Shown: one piece after another, positions 8,551 to 18,052 of the stretch
Layout of the letters: each line of letters begins with the position of its first letter
Position numbering within the stretch: the stretch's first letter is position 1
From: Rubrivivax gelatinosus
Lineage (GTDB): Bacteria; Pseudomonadota; Gammaproteobacteria; Burkholderiales; Burkholderiaceae_C
Length of the DNA: 64,000 nt
Direction: 5' to 3'
Assembly: GCF_004340905.1 (NCBI RefSeq)
Contig: NZ_SLXD01000001.1
Span: 124,001 to 188,000 of the forward strand
The notes under the pieces: generated by a model
Database searches by the model: none
Told to the model about the DNA's origin: nothing
Seen by the model: only the letters and a program-made list of their open reading frames with translations
Program-made: the position numbers and the translations under genes

Positions 8551-9513
8551 TCAGGCCACCAGGTTGGCCTGGCGCGCCAGGCGCTCCCAGCGTTTCAGGT
8601 CCACGCGGATCGCGCCGGCCCATTCGATCGGCGACATCGTCACCGGCGTGGCACCCATCTGCAGCAGCTGGGCCTTGAACTCGCCGCCGTCGAGCAGGCG
8701 GTTGATCGTCTCGTTGAGCCGCTCGACGGTCGCGCGCGGGGTGCCCGCGGGCGCCACCGCGCCGTACCACACCGGGGCATCGAAACTCGACAGCCCGGCC
8801 TCGGCCAGCGTCGGCACGTCGGGCAGTGCGAACGACCGTTTGGCTGTCGACACGGCCAGCGCCCGGACCTTGCCCGACTGGATCTGCGCCAGCGCCGACG
8901 GGATGGTCTCGAAGGCCAGGTCGATCTCGCCGCTGCCCAGCCCGGCCATCATCGCGTTGCCGCCCGCGAAGCTGACACCGTCGAGCTTGATGCCGGTGCG
9001 GATGCGGAAGAGTTCGGCCGTCGCCTGCTGCGTCGAACCCGCACCGACCGAACCGTAGCGCAGCCGCGTCTGCCCGGCGGCGGCCACCACGTCCTTGACG
9101 CCGGAGAACTTGGAACGCGCGGGCACGACGAGCACCGAAGGCACCGCCGCCATCGCCGCGACCGGCTCGAACGCGGTGGCGAACTCGTAGGGCAGGCCAC
9201 GCTGCACATGCTGGGCGACGAGGTGGTGCGAGGACGCCAGCATCAGCGTCGAACCGTCGGGTTCGGCCTTGGCCACCAGCGCCGCGGCCGTCGTGCCGCC
9301 GCCGCCCGGGCGGTTCTCGACGACCAGCGGCTGGCGCAGCGCAGGCGCCAGCCGCTCGGCCAGCGCACGGCCCATCGCATCGCTCGAGCCACCGGACGGG
9401 AAGCCGATGACGAAGCGCAGCGTCCGCGCCGACTGCGCGAAGACCGGGGGCAACACGAACGAGGCCGTCGCGGCCAGCAGGGTGCGGCGCGGGATCGAAG
9501 GGTTCATCGTCAT
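8551..9513 (-). CDS. Bug-family (TctC) periplasmic solute receptor, Tat-like signal
   Basis: 320-aa extracytoplasmic receptor of the tripartite tricarboxylate receptor class, a family greatly expanded in Burkholderiales. After the signal peptide come RFVIGFPSGGSSDAMGR and VVENRPGGGGTTAA, the conserved Bug carboxylate-binding region. The N-terminus carries a twin-arginine-like motif (SIPRRTLLAATASF), so export may be by Tat. No TctA/TctB membrane partner is nearby, as is common for Bug orphans. It is divergent from a second Bug gene at 9760 and convergent with the ligase gene, whose stop is 10 bp away. Confidence 0.9.
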   Translation of the reverse strand: MTMNPSIPRRTLLAATASFVLPPVFAQSARTLRFVIGFPSGGSSDAMGRALAERLAPALRQPLVVENRPGGGGTTAAALVAKAEPDGSTLMLASSHHLVAQHVQRGLPYEFATAFEPVAAMAAVPSVLVVPARSKFSGVKDVVAAAGQTRLRYGSVGAGSTQQATAELFRIRTGIKLDGVSFAGGNAMMAGLGSGEIDLAFETIPSALAQIQSGKVRALAVSTAKRSFALPDVPTLAEAGLSSFDAPVWYGAVAPAGTPRATVERLNETINRLLDGGEFKAQLLQMGATPVTMSPIEWAGAIRVDLKRWERLARQANLVA

Positions 9514-9759
9514 GGTGAGGTGTCGGGTGCGGGCAAACCTGCAGGATTCTGCGGTTGCACCGGCCGGCGCGGACGCCTCGCGATCAAGCCGAGCGGGGAT
9601 CCGTCACGCTCGCCGCGGTCACGTCGGCTGACAGCCGTCAATTCCGCCTCGCGCGGCCGCCGTGCATACGTATTTCCCGACGTGGCGGGCGGGGCCGGCG
9701 CCCTAGGATTCGCGGGTTCACGGTCACAGCCCACCACCACCACAGGAGACAGGCCCCTC

Positions 9760-10731
9760 ATGAAGAAGACGCTGTTCGCCCTGGCCGCCGCGACGTTCGC
9801 CGCCGCCGCCTCGGCCGCCTACCCCGAGAAGCCGATCACCGTCGTCGTGCCTTTCGCCGCCGGTGGCCCGACCGACAAGGTCGCACGCGACCTGGCCGAA
9901 GCGCTGCGCAAGCAGCTCAACAACACGACGATCGTCATCGAGAACGTCGGCGGCGCCGGCGGCACGCTGGGCGCGGCCAAGGTCGCCAAGGCGTCGCCGG
10001 ACGGCTACACGCTGCTGGTGCACCACATCGGCATGGCGACCTCGCCGGCGCTGTACCGCAACCTGCCGTACAAGACGCTGGACGACTTCGAGTACGTCGG
10101 CCTGATCAACGAGGTGCCGATGACGCTGATCGGCCGCCCCGATCTGCCGGCCGGCAACTTCGCCGAACTGCGCAAGTGGCTGGAGGCCAACAAGGGCCGT
10201 GTCAATCTCGCCAACGCCGGCCTGGGCGCCGCGTCGCACCTGTGCGGCGTGCTGTTCCAGCAGAGCCTGGCCATCGACATGACGACCGTGCCGTACAAGG
10301 GCACCGCGCCGGCGATGACCGACCTGCTCGGCGGCCAGGTCGACCTGATGTGCGACCAGACGACCAACACCACCGGCCAGATCGAAAGCGGCAAGGTCAA
10401 GGCCTACGCCGTGACGACGACCAAGCGCCTGACGGCGCCGGCGCTGGCCAAGCTGCCGACACTGGACGAGTCCGGCGTCAAGGGCTTCAACGTGACGATC
10501 TGGCACGGCGTCTACGCGCCGCGCGGCACGCCCAAGCCGGTGCTCGACACGCTCAACGCCGCGCTGCGCAAGGCGCTGAAGGACGCCGACTTCATCAAGC
10601 GCGAGGAAGCGCTGGGCGCCGTCGTCGTCACCGACAACCGCGTCGGCCCGGCCGAACACAAGAAGTTCGTCGAGGCCGAGATCAACAAGTGGGGCCCGAT
10701 CCTCAAAGCCGCCGGGCAGTACGCTGACTGA
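9760..10731 (+). CDS. Bug-family (TctC) periplasmic solute receptor
   Basis: 323-aa receptor. The start is ATG at 9760 (MKKTLFALAAATFAAAASAA, a clear Sec signal peptide), preceded by CAGGAGACAGG. The frame is open further upstream, but that part has no signal sequence or family similarity. The mature protein begins YPEKPITVVVPFAAGGPTD and contains IENVGGAGGTLGAAK, both typical of Bug receptors. It diverges from the Bug gene at 8551-9513. The 246-bp gap between them holds an ATACGTAT palindrome (9666-9673) that could be an operator; otherwise I see nothing there. Confidence 0.92.
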   Translation: MKKTLFALAAATFAAAASAAYPEKPITVVVPFAAGGPTDKVARDLAEALRKQLNNTTIVIENVGGAGGTLGAAKVAKASPDGYTLLVHHIGMATSPALYRNLPYKTLDDFEYVGLINEVPMTLIGRPDLPAGNFAELRKWLEANKGRVNLANAGLGAASHLCGVLFQQSLAIDMTTVPYKGTAPAMTDLLGGQVDLMCDQTTNTTGQIESGKVKAYAVTTTKRLTAPALAKLPTLDESGVKGFNVTIWHGVYAPRGTPKPVLDTLNAALRKALKDADFIKREEALGAVVVTDNRVGPAEHKKFVEAEINKWGPILKAAGQYAD

Positions 10732-10973
10732 GGACGTGTGACCGTGCCTGCGCACGGTCACACGCTGCAGTCAGGGTCCGAGCTCTGCGAGGACGCGGCC
10801 TGCAAGGCTGACTGAGCCCGGACGTGCGACGCCGGAAGGCGTTGCACGCCAGGCGAAGGCCCGAGCGCGATTTCACGCGCGAGGGCTGAGGACATGGGAC
10901 CGCGCCTGCGCACGGGCGCGCGCCTCAGGAAGGGCGCGAGCTCCGCGAGCGCGCGGCCTGCAAGGCTGACTGA
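10730..10973. repeat. Array of 86-bp imperfect direct repeats
   Basis: Two 86-bp units (10730-10815 and 10888-10973) share the start GAGGAC(G/A)TG, a CCTGCGCAC core, a GAGCTC(T/C)GCGAG segment and an identical end GCGGCCTGCAAGGCTGACTGA (the last 20 or so bases). The 72-bp spacer (10816-10887) keeps the same landmarks in diverged form and is probably a third unit. Unit 1 contains a perfect 11-bp inverted repeat (GTGTGACCGTG ... CACGGTCACAC). The array begins inside the stop of the Bug gene. No coding frame explains it. Confidence 0.75.
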
Positions 10974-10996
10974 TTGAGGCGGCTGTCCGCCACCGC

Positions 10997-11025
10997 AACG
11001 CCGCGCCCCGCGCGGCGTTTTCGTT
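10997..11025 (+). terminator. Rho-independent terminator after the Bug gene
   Basis: Perfect 9-bp stem AACGCCGCG / CGCGGCGTT with loop CCCCG, then TTCGTT, giving TTTTCGTT counted from the stem end. It lies 266 bp after the Bug receptor stop and 2 bp from the end of the convergent dtd gene, so it may also serve dtd from the other side. Confidence 0.7.
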
Positions 11026-11026
11026 C

Positions 11027-11467
11027 CTACGCCACGCGCATCGGGATCGTCACCGGCCCGTCGTTGACCAGGTGCACCTGCATGTGGGCGCCGAACTCGC
11101 CGGCCGCGACGACCGGATGGCGCTCGCGCGCCAGACGCAGCAGCTCTTCGTATAGCGCACGACCCAGTTCGGCCGGCGCGGCGCCGGTGAAGCTCGGCCG
11201 GTTGCCGCCAGCGGTGTCGGCCGCCAGCGTGAACTGCGAGACGATCAGCAGCCCGCCGCCGACGTCCTGAACGCTGCGGTTCATGCGCCCGGCGTCGTCG
11301 CTGAAGATGCGCAGCTTCAACAGCTTGTCGAGCAGCCGGGCGGCCTGTGCCGGCGTGTCCGACGGCTCGGCGCAGACCAGCACCAGCAGGCCCTGCGCGA
11401 TCTCGCCGACGACACGGCCGGCCACCTCCACGCGGGCGCCGGCGGCGCGCTGAATCAACGCGATCAT
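11027..11467 (-). CDS. dtd: D-aminoacyl-tRNA deacylase
   Basis: 146-aa proofreading enzyme that hydrolyses D-aminoacyl-tRNAs and glycyl-tRNA(Ala). The two family signatures are present: SQFTL in [12 protein letters not shown] and the C-terminal NDGPVT, whose Gly-Pro (Gly-cisPro motif) enters the partner active site in the dimer. Start ATG at 11465-11467 ([15 protein letters not shown]) is at the usual position; the frame stays open upstream only because it runs through the previous gene. It overlaps the transporter stop by 4 bp (ATGA), so the two are translationally coupled. Confidence 0.96.
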   Translation of the reverse strand: MIALIQRAAGARVEVAGRVVGEIAQGLLVLVCAEPSDTPAQAARLLDKLLKLRIFSDDAGRMNRSVQDVGGGLLIVSQFTLAADTAGGNRPSFTGAAPAELGRALYEELLRLARERHPVVAAGEFGAHMQVHLVNDGPVTIPMRVA

Positions 11468-12360
11468 CGCTCGGGATCCTCCTCGCCCGGCAACGCGATC
11501 GCCTCGGCGTCGACGGGCAGCAACTGGATGCTCGCGCGCAGCCCAGGGACGGCGGCCATCAGTGCGGCCTCGACCTCGGTGCGCACCTGGGCGGCGTGGG
11601 CCAGCGTCCAGGCGCCGGGCACGTGCAGGTGCAGGTCGACGAAGCGGCGCTGGCCGGCACGGCGCGTGACGACGTGGTCGAAACGGATCGGCTGGCCGGC
11701 AAAACCGGCCAGCGCCCGGTCGACCTTGGCGATGACCTCGGGCTCCAGCGCCTGGTCCATCAGGCCGCTGGCCGAACGCCAGACCAGCGAGGCGCCTTCG
11801 CGCAGGATGTTCAGCGCAACCACGATGGCCAGCGCCGGGTCCAGCCACAGCCAGTGCGTGAAGTGCACCAGCGCCAGGCCGATGATCACGCCGGCCGAAG
11901 TCCAGACGTCGGTGAAGAGGTGGCGGGCATCGCCTTCCAGCGCCATCGAGCCGACCGCACGCGCCTTGCGCAGCATCGTCCAGGCGAGCACGCCGTTGAG
12001 CACCGAGCTGACCGCCGACAGCAGCAGGCCCAGGCCCAGCTGCTCCAGCGGCTGCGGGTGCAGGAAACGCTGGACCGCGGCCCAGATGATGGCCAGCGCG
12101 GCGACGAAGATCAGCACGCCCTCGAAGCCGCTGGAGAAGTACTCGGCCTTGTGGTGGCCGTAGGGATGCTCCTCGTCGGGCGGGCGCGAGGCGACGGTGA
12201 CCATCGCCAGCGCGAAGGTGGCGCCGGCCAGGTTGACCAGCGACTCCATCGCGTCGGACAGCAGGCTGACGCTGCCGCTGACCCACCAGGCGCCGGTCTT
12301 CAGCGCGATCGTCGCGATGGCGACCGCGATCGAGATCTTCAGGTAGCTGCTGACCTGCAT
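11464..12360 (-). CDS. Cation diffusion facilitator (FieF-like metal exporter)
   Basis: 298-aa inner-membrane divalent-metal/proton antiporter with about six transmembrane segments and a cytoplasmic C-terminal metal-binding domain (DLHLHVPG). The loop [14 protein letters not shown] between TM2 and TM3 is typical. The TM5 metal site has HLFTD (HxxxD). The TM2 site reads [10 protein letters not shown], with E39/N43 where FieF has Asp/Asp, so metal specificity may differ. Exported metal is unknown (Zn, Fe or Mn are typical). It overlaps dtd by 4 bp and lies 28 bp downstream of tyrS on the same strand. Confidence 0.9.
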   Translation of the reverse strand: MQVSSYLKISIAVAIATIALKTGAWWVSGSVSLLSDAMESLVNLAGATFALAMVTVASRPPDEEHPYGHHKAEYFSSGFEGVLIFVAALAIIWAAVQRFLHPQPLEQLGLGLLLSAVSSVLNGVLAWTMLRKARAVGSMALEGDARHLFTDVWTSAGVIIGLALVHFTHWLWLDPALAIVVALNILREGASLVWRSASGLMDQALEPEVIAKVDRALAGFAGQPIRFDHVVTRRAGQRRFVDLHLHVPGAWTLAHAAQVRTEVEAALMAAVPGLRASIQLLPVDAEAIALPGEEDPER

Positions 12361-12388
12361 CGCGGGGCGGACGCGACCGGCCGGGCGC

Positions 12389-13627
12389 TCAGGCGCCCAG
12401 CGTCACGCGCGCGAACTTGCGCTTGCCGACCTGCACGACGTAGGTGCCGGCCGCGAGCTTGAGCCCCTTGTCCGAGACGACGCCGCCGTCGACCCGCACG
12501 CCGTTCTGCTCGACGAGACGCATCGCCTCGCTGCTCGAGGGCACCAGGCCGGCCTGCTTGAGCAGCGCGGCGATGCCCAGCGGCGCGCCGGCCAGCGTGC
12601 ACTCGGGGATCTCGTCGGGCACGCCGCCGGCGGCGCGGCGCTGGAAGTCCTCGTGCGCGGCCTCGGCCGCGGCGGCGCTGTGAAAGCGCGTCGTGATCTC
12701 CTTGGCGAGCATCACCTTCGCGTCCTTCGGGTTGCGCCCGCCCTCGACCTCGCGCTTGAGCGCGGCGATCTCGTCCTCGCTGCGGAAGGACAGAAGCGTG
12801 TACCAGCGCCACATCAGCGTGTCGCTGATCGACAGGATCTTGGCGAACATGTCGTTCGCCGGCTCGGTGATGCCGACGTAGTTGCCCTTGCTCTTGGACA
12901 TCTTCTCGACGCCGTCCAGGCCCTCGAGCAGCGGCATCGTCAGGACGCACTGCGGCTCCTGGCCGTACTCGGCCTGCAGCGCGCGGCCGACGAGCAGGTT
13001 GAACTTCTGGTCGGTGCCGCCGAGTTCGAGGTCGCTCTTGAGCGCCACCGAGTCGTAGCCCTGCATCAGCGGGTAGAGGAACTCGTGCACGCTGATCGGC
13101 GTGTTCGATTCGAAGCGCTTCTTGAAGTCGTCGCGCTCCATCATGCGCGCGACGGTGTAGCGCGCCGCCAGCTGGATCATGCCGCGCGCGCCGAGCGCGT
13201 CGCACCATTCGCTGTTGTAGCGGATCTCGGTGCGCGCCGGGTCGAGCACCAGGCTGGCCTGCTTGTAGTAGGTCTGGGCGTTGAATTCGATCTGCTCGCG
13301 CGTCAGCGGCGGGCGCGTCGAGTTGCGGCCGGAGGGGTCGCCGATCGTCGAGGTGAAGTCGCCGATCAGGAAGATCACCGTATGCCCCAGATCCTGGAGC
13401 TGGCGCATCTTGTTGAGCACGACGGTGTGGCCGATGTGGATGTCGGGCGCCGTCGGGTCCAGGCCCAGCTTGATGCGCAGCGGCGTGCCGGTGGCTTCGG
13501 CGCGGGCCAGCTTCTTCAGCCAGTCGGTCTCGGGGATCAGTTCGTCACAGCCGCGCAGGGAAATGCGCATCGCCTCCCTGACGCGATCTGTGATCGGCAT
13601 CAACGGAGCAGCAGAGGAGTCGGACAT
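12389..13627 (-). CDS. tyrS: Tyrosyl-tRNA synthetase
   Basis: 412-aa class I synthetase that charges tRNA(Tyr). The HIGH motif is at residues 64-67 (HIGHTVV) and KMSKS at 242-246. A C-terminal S4 RNA-binding domain is visible ([13 protein letters not shown]). The length fits the long bacterial TyrZ/TyrS2-like subgroup. ATG at 13625-13627 is divergent from the M23 peptidase, with a 147-bp promoter region between. Confidence 0.97.
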   Translation of the reverse strand: MSDSSAAPLMPITDRVREAMRISLRGCDELIPETDWLKKLARAEATGTPLRIKLGLDPTAPDIHIGHTVVLNKMRQLQDLGHTVIFLIGDFTSTIGDPSGRNSTRPPLTREQIEFNAQTYYKQASLVLDPARTEIRYNSEWCDALGARGMIQLAARYTVARMMERDDFKKRFESNTPISVHEFLYPLMQGYDSVALKSDLELGGTDQKFNLLVGRALQAEYGQEPQCVLTMPLLEGLDGVEKMSKSKGNYVGITEPANDMFAKILSISDTLMWRWYTLLSFRSEDEIAALKREVEGGRNPKDAKVMLAKEITTRFHSAAAAEAAHEDFQRRAAGGVPDEIPECTLAGAPLGIAALLKQAGLVPSSSEAMRLVEQNGVRVDGGVVSDKGLKLAAGTYVVQVGKRKFARVTLGA

Positions 13628-13674
13628 GGCAGTTATTTGATACGGGCGGGCCCCTCGACCGTGGGGGGCTTGGC

Positions 13675-13680
13675 TATACT
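13675..13680 (+). promoter_or_regulatory. Candidate -10 box for the M23 peptidase gene
   Basis: TATACT within TTGGCTATACTCGCG lies about 95 bp upstream of the peptidase start in the divergent tyrS gap. No strong -35 match is at the right spacing, so this is a tentative sigma-70 assignment. Confidence 0.35.
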
Positions 13681-13774
13681 CGCGCGGCCCGTTGTAGGAC
13701 TGGGCGAAGGATTCTAGAGGACGACACGAGGCCGCCCCCGTACCGACGGCCTACAACGAGACCGGATCGACACG

Positions 13775-15145
13775 TTGGGACCGAGCATCTCCCCGGAGCG
13801 CCTGATCAGCCAGGCGCAGGCGTTCGCAGGACGCCACCGCCGCAGCATCATCGCGTCCGTCGTCGTTGCGCTCGGAGGCTTCGGCATCACCGCATTCGGT
13901 ATCGCGCCGCTCGCCCCCGACGCCTCGCTGCTGCCCCAGCGCCTGATCACCGAGGACGTCACGCCCGAGGACGTGCAGGCGCAGGCCGACGCGCTGGCCG
14001 ACCTGGCGCTGCAGCTCGACCGCACCGAGATCACGCGCGGCACCGACACGCCGCAAAGCCTGCTGGCCCGCCTGGGCGTGACCGATGACGCTGCCGCACG
14101 CTTCCTGCGCAACGACACGCTCGCGCGCAAGGTCGTGGGCGGACGGGGCGGCAAGATGGTGCAGGCACGCACGTCGGACAGCGGCGAACTCGCCCGGCTC
14201 GTCGTGCGCTACCCGGCCGAGAACCCCGAGCAGTCGCGCACGCACTTCACGCGCCTGACCATCGAGCGCAGCGGCAGCGGCTTCACGAGCCGCCTGGAGA
14301 CCGCGGCGCTGGCCGTGCAGACGCGCCTGGGCAGCGGCACGATCCAGAGCTCGCTGTTCGCCGCCACCGACGCCGCGATGCTGCCCGACGCGGTGGCGAT
14401 CCAGATCGCCGACATCTTCTCCGCCGAGATCGATTTCCACCGCGAACTGCGCAAGGGCGACACCTTCAGCGTCGTCTACGAGGCCCTGACCGCCGACGGC
14501 GAGGTCGTGCCCTGGAACGAAGGCGTGGGCCGCGTGCTCGCCACCGAGTTCGTCAACCGTGGGCAGAGCTACCAGGCCGTCTGGTTCAACCCGGGCAGCA
14601 AGGGCGGCTATTACGACCTGGCAGGCCGCAGCCTGCGGCGCAGCTTCCTCGCCAGCCCGATGGAGTTCTCGCGCGTGACCTCGGGTTTCGCGATGCGCCT
14701 GCATCCGATCCAGAAGACCTGGCGCGCGCACAAGGGCGTGGACTACGGCGCGCCCACCGGCACGCCGGTGCGCACGGTGGCCGACGGCGTCGTCGACATC
14801 GCCGGCCGCCAGAACGGCTACGGCAACGTCATCCAGATCCAGCACGGCAACGGCCGCGCGACGCTGTATGCGCACCTGAGCCGCATCGACGTCAAGAAGG
14901 GCCAGCGTGTCGAGCAGGGCCAGCGCATCGGCGCCGTCGGCGCCACCGGCTGGGCCACCGGCCCGCACCTGCACTTCGAGTTCAAGCTCAACGGCATGCA
15001 GCAGGACCCGCTGCGCGTGGCACGCAGCGCCGAGCAGGTGACGCTGGACGCCGCCGCACGCACGCGGCTGGCGCAGCTCGCCCAGGGGCTGCGCTCGCAG
15101 CTGCAGCTGGCCGAGGCGCGCGCCGCCCGACCGAGCTTCGAGTAG
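13775..15145 (+). CDS. M23 family metalloendopeptidase (MepM/LytM type)
   Basis: 456-aa predicted periplasmic murein endopeptidase. One N-terminal signal/anchor helix (SIIASVVVALGGFGITAFG) is followed by an OapA/LysM-like middle region and a C-terminal peptidase M23 domain. The zinc residues are in HKGVDYG (about residue 319, HxxxD) and HLHFEF (about 398, HxH), so the LytM site is complete. The only plausible start is TTG at 13775: the frame has an in-frame stop at 13715 and no ATG or GTG before the signal helix. It stands between tyrS and anmK, linking wall cleavage to wall recycling. Confidence 0.92.
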   Translation: MGPSISPERLISQAQAFAGRHRRSIIASVVVALGGFGITAFGIAPLAPDASLLPQRLITEDVTPEDVQAQADALADLALQLDRTEITRGTDTPQSLLARLGVTDDAAARFLRNDTLARKVVGGRGGKMVQARTSDSGELARLVVRYPAENPEQSRTHFTRLTIERSGSGFTSRLETAALAVQTRLGSGTIQSSLFAATDAAMLPDAVAIQIADIFSAEIDFHRELRKGDTFSVVYEALTADGEVVPWNEGVGRVLATEFVNRGQSYQAVWFNPGSKGGYYDLAGRSLRRSFLASPMEFSRVTSGFAMRLHPIQKTWRAHKGVDYGAPTGTPVRTVADGVVDIAGRQNGYGNVIQIQHGNGRATLYAHLSRIDVKKGQRVEQGQRIGAVGATGWATGPHLHFEFKLNGMQQDPLRVARSAEQVTLDAAARTRLAQLAQGLRSQLQLAEARAARPSFE

Positions 15146-15164
15146 ACCGGCCGGAGCGCCCACG

Positions 15165-16268
15165 GTGGCGATCGAGCTGGGGCTGATGTCGGGCACCTCG
15201 CTCGACGGCATCGACGCCGTCGCGGTCGAGTTCGACGCTGCGCGCCCGCGTGTGCTGGCCCACGTGCACCGACCCTTCGAGCCCGCACTGCGGGCCGAAC
15301 TGCTGGCGCTGAACACGGCCGGCGGCGTCGACGAACTGCACCGTGGCGCACTGGCCGCCAACGGGGTCGCACGCAGCTATGCGAACACGGTCAGCGCGCT
15401 GCTGGACGCCGCCGGACTCGCGCCGCAGGCGGTGCGCACGCTCGGCGCGCACGGCCAGACGGTCCGCCACCGGCCGCGCGAGTTCGACGCCACGGGCTAC
15501 ACCCTCCAGTTGCTCAACGGCGCGCTGCTCGCCGAACTGACCGGCATCGACGTCGTCTGCGATTTCCGCAGCCGCGACCTCGCAGCCGGCGGCGAAGGTG
15601 CCCCGCTGGTGCCGGCCTTCCACGCCGAAGTCTTCGGCGCGCCCGGCGAAGACGTGGCGGTGCTGAACCTCGGCGGCATCGCCAACCTGACGCTGCTGCC
15701 AGCCGGCGGCGGCGTCGCCGGTTTCGACTGCGGCCCCGGCAATGCGCTGCTCGACCACTGGGTGCGCCGCCACCTGGGCCGCGCCTACGACGCCGACGGC
15801 GCCTGGGCCGCCGGCGGGCGGGTCGACCCGGCGCTGCTGGCAGCGCTGCTGGCCGAACCGTTCTTTGCGCGCACGCCACCCAAGAGCACCGGGCGGGACC
15901 TGTTCAACGAGGCCTGGCTGGCGGCGATGCCGATCGCCGGCGTCGGACCGCAAGATGTGATGGCGACGCTGGCCGAGCTGACGACGCGCAGCGCCGCCGA
16001 CGCGCTGAACCGGCATGCACCGGCGACGACCCGCCTCGTGGTGTGCGGCGGCGGCGCCTTCAACGGCCACCTGATGTCGCGGCTGGCGGCACTGCAGCCG
16101 CGTGCGCAGGTGCTGGCCAGCACGGCGCTCGGCGTCCCGCCCGACCAGGTCGAGGCGATCGCCTTTGCCTGGCTGGCGCGCGCGCACCGCGAACGCCGTG
16201 CCGGCAACCGCGTCGCCGTCACCGGCGCTCGCGGCGAGCGGGTGCTGGGCGCTTTTCACCCCGCCTGA
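15165..16268 (+). CDS. anmK: Anhydro-N-acetylmuramic acid kinase
   Basis: 367-aa enzyme of the ASKHA fold that cleaves and phosphorylates 1,6-anhydro-MurNAc to MurNAc-6-phosphate during peptidoglycan recycling. The N-terminal MSGTSLDGIDAV is the family signature. GGIANLTLLP and FDCGPGNALLD lie in the ATP site, and CGGGAFNGHLM near the C-terminus is also conserved. The start is GTG at 15165, with GCTCCGGCC-type weak leader; it begins 19 bp after the peptidase stop, suggesting one transcript. Confidence 0.96.
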   Translation: MAIELGLMSGTSLDGIDAVAVEFDAARPRVLAHVHRPFEPALRAELLALNTAGGVDELHRGALAANGVARSYANTVSALLDAAGLAPQAVRTLGAHGQTVRHRPREFDATGYTLQLLNGALLAELTGIDVVCDFRSRDLAAGGEGAPLVPAFHAEVFGAPGEDVAVLNLGGIANLTLLPAGGGVAGFDCGPGNALLDHWVRRHLGRAYDADGAWAAGGRVDPALLAALLAEPFFARTPPKSTGRDLFNEAWLAAMPIAGVGPQDVMATLAELTTRSAADALNRHAPATTRLVVCGGGAFNGHLMSRLAALQPRAQVLASTALGVPPDQVEAIAFAWLARAHRERRAGNRVAVTGARGERVLGAFHPA

Positions 16269-16275
16269 AACGACG

Positions 16276-16306
16276 ACGGCACGCGGGCGCGAGGCCGGCG
16301 TGCCGT
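16276..16306. terminator. Hairpin between convergent anmK and erpA
   Basis: Perfect 9-bp inverted repeat ACGGCACGC / GCGTGCCGT with a 13-nt loop, in the 69-bp gap between two convergent genes. There is no clear T-run on either side, so it is a hairpin only; a terminator or mRNA 3'-end stabiliser is likely. Confidence 0.45.
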
Positions 16307-16337
16307 GACGGACGGCGGCCGAAGCCGCCAGCGGGGA

Positions 16338-16712
16338 TCAGACCGAGAACGAGGACCCGCAGCCGCAGGTCGTGGTGGCGTTCGGATTGCGGATCACGAA
16401 CTGCGCGCCCTGGAGGTCGTCCTTGTAGTCGATCTCGGCACCCACCAGGTACTGCAGGCTCATCGCGTCGATCAGCAGCGTGACGCCGTTCTTCGTCATC
16501 TGCGTGTCGTCCTCGTTGATCTCTTCGTCGAAGGTGAAACCGTACTGGAAGCCCGAGCAGCCGCCCCCCTGCACGAACACGCGCAGCTTCAGGTCCGGGT
16601 TGCCTTCCTCGTCGACGAGTTCCTTCACCTTGGAGGCAGCGCTGTCGGTGAAGACCAGCGGCGCGGGCATTTCCTCGGTGGCGGGGGTGGCCAGATCGGC
16701 AATCGCGTTCAT
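16338..16712 (-). CDS. erpA: Iron-sulfur cluster insertion protein ErpA
   Basis: 124-aa A-type Fe-S carrier that hands clusters to apoproteins. The three cysteines of the family are present: GGGCSGF and the C-terminal [11 protein letters not shown]. Start ATG at 16710-16712 ([14 protein letters not shown]) gives the usual length; the upstream frame has no family similarity. It is downstream of rpsI/rplM on the same strand but separated by a terminator hairpin and 214 bp, so it probably has its own promoter. Confidence 0.96.
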   Translation of the reverse strand: MNAIADLATPATEEMPAPLVFTDSAASKVKELVDEEGNPDLKLRVFVQGGGCSGFQYGFTFDEEINEDDTQMTKNGVTLLIDAMSLQYLVGAEIDYKDDLQGAQFVIRNPNATTTCGCGSSFSV

Positions 16713-16853
16713 GAGTTCTCCAGTTCGGGCGTGACGGCACGCCGCCGGCGAACCGCCGGCTTCGATATTGTGGCGCCGCAGGATCGCAGCCCGGAACGCC
16801 GGGAAACGACGACCGCGAAGGTGACGCGGTCTTTGGCTGCCACACGCGGACGG

Positions 16854-16888
16854 CAAAACGCCGCGCCGGCCGATGAGGCCGCGCGGCG
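16854..16888 (-). terminator. Rho-independent terminator of the rplM-rpsI operon
   Basis: Read on the minus strand, a GC stem (CGCCGCGCGGCC, loop TCATC-like, GGCCGGCGCGGCG) is followed by TTTT. It begins about 39 bp past the rpsI stop. Confidence 0.65.
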
Positions 16889-16926
16889 TCGTACAACAGG
16901 GCAGCCGGACGAACCGGCCCGCCCGA

Positions 16927-17319
16927 TCAGCGCTTGCTGAACTGCTTGCGACGGCGGGCGCCGTGCAGGCCGACCTTCTTGCGCTCGACTTCGCGCGCAT
17001 CACGCGTCACGAAGCCGGCACGGCTCAGGTCGGGCTTGAGCGCGACGTCGTAGTCGATCAGCGCACGGGTGATGCCATGGCGCACCGCGCCGGCCTGGCC
17101 GGATTCACCGCCGCCGTGCACGTTCACCTTGATGTCGAAGGCCGCGTCATTGGCCGTCAGCAGCAGCGGCTGCTTGACGATCATGATCGACGTCTGACGA
17201 CCGAAGTAGGCTTCGATCGGCTTGCCGTTGATGACGATCTGGCCGGTGCCCTTCTTGATGAAGACGCGAGCCACCGAGCTCTTGCGGCGGCCGGTGCCGT
17301 AGTTCCATTGTCCGATCAT
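16927..17319 (-). CDS. rpsI: 30S ribosomal protein S9
   Basis: 130-aa ribosomal protein, normal length. It starts [20 protein letters not shown] and ends in the universally conserved basic tail KQFSKR that reaches the P-site tRNA. It follows rplM by 8 bp, the standard bacterial L13-S9 pair. Confidence 0.98.
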   Translation of the reverse strand: MIGQWNYGTGRRKSSVARVFIKKGTGQIVINGKPIEAYFGRQTSIMIVKQPLLLTANDAAFDIKVNVHGGGESGQAGAVRHGITRALIDYDVALKPDLSRAGFVTRDAREVERKKVGLHGARRRKQFSKR

Positions 17320-17327
17320 CGCAGTCC

Positions 17328-17756
17328 TCAGATCGCCAGCGGCTTGGGTTGCTGGGCGGTGTGCGGGTGCGTATCACCGGCGTACACCTTCAGCTTCTTG
17401 ATCATCGCGTAGCCCAGCGGGCCCTTCGGCAGCATGCCCTTGACGGCCTTCTCCAGCGCGCGGCCGGGGTGCTTGGCCTGCATGTCCTTGAAGGCGGTGG
17501 CATAGATGCCGCCCGGGTAGCCCGAGTGACGGTAGTAGATCTTGTCGGTGGCCTTGGTGCCGGTGACGCGGATCTTGTCGGCGTTGACGATGATGATGAA
17601 ATCACCAGTGTCGACGTGAGGCGTGTAGATGGCCTTGTGCTTGCCGCGCAAACGGAGTGCCACTTCGCTGGCAACACGTCCGAGCACCTTGTCGGTGGCG
17701 TCAATCACATACCACTCGTGCTTCACCTCGGCCGGCTTGGCGCTGAAGGTCTTCAT
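17328..17756 (-). CDS. rplM: 50S ribosomal protein L13
   Basis: 142-aa ribosomal protein, normal length. [29 protein letters not shown] and MLPKGPLG are typical L13 segments. Start ATG at 17754-17756 is supported by family length. It is the first gene of the rplM-rpsI operon, with a leader of about 170 nt upstream. Confidence 0.98.
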   Translation of the reverse strand: MKTFSAKPAEVKHEWYVIDATDKVLGRVASEVALRLRGKHKAIYTPHVDTGDFIIIVNADKIRVTGTKATDKIYYRHSGYPGGIYATAFKDMQAKHPGRALEKAVKGMLPKGPLGYAMIKKLKVYAGDTHPHTAQQPKPLAI

Positions 17757-17901
17757 GAGGGGGTCTTCACAATGGGCGCACCGCGAACGCGGCACGCGTT
17801 GGATCGGCTTGAACTTCCCGCCATCCCCTCGGCACCGCTTGTCAGGGGCGGCCTCTCGGGGCTGGCCGCGGCACCACGAAGGCGCCCGACCTGGACGTAC
17901 T

Positions 17902-17936
17902 TTTCCCAGCCGAAATCGGGAAAGCCCGCGAGTATA
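17902..17936 (-). promoter_or_regulatory. Putative rplM promoter -10 box and 5' leader hairpin
   Basis: On the minus strand TATACT (17936-17931) is a good -10 match. Transcription from it would start near 17924, directly at a hairpin with stem TTTCCC / GGGAAA (17923-17918 with 17907-17902), leaving a leader of about 168 nt before rplM. The rest of the 17757-18052 gap, including the opposite strand, shows no gene. L13 autoregulation through its leader is known in other bacteria; here it is inference. Confidence 0.45.
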
Positions 17937-18052
17937 CACCGTTCAGCGATGCCAACTATCGCCGTTTAGAACAGCAAACTGGGGAGATCGGACGAGGGTT
18001 AACCCTAGGGCTTCGGATAGGATGCGTCCAACAGAAGTTGTTGGGGATCCCG

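Noticed and set aside
9208..9759. N-terminal extension of the Bug receptor frame
   Set aside because: The frame is open for 184 codons before ATG 9760, but the ATG starts a perfect signal peptide after CAGGAGACAGG, and the extension overlaps the divergent Bug gene.
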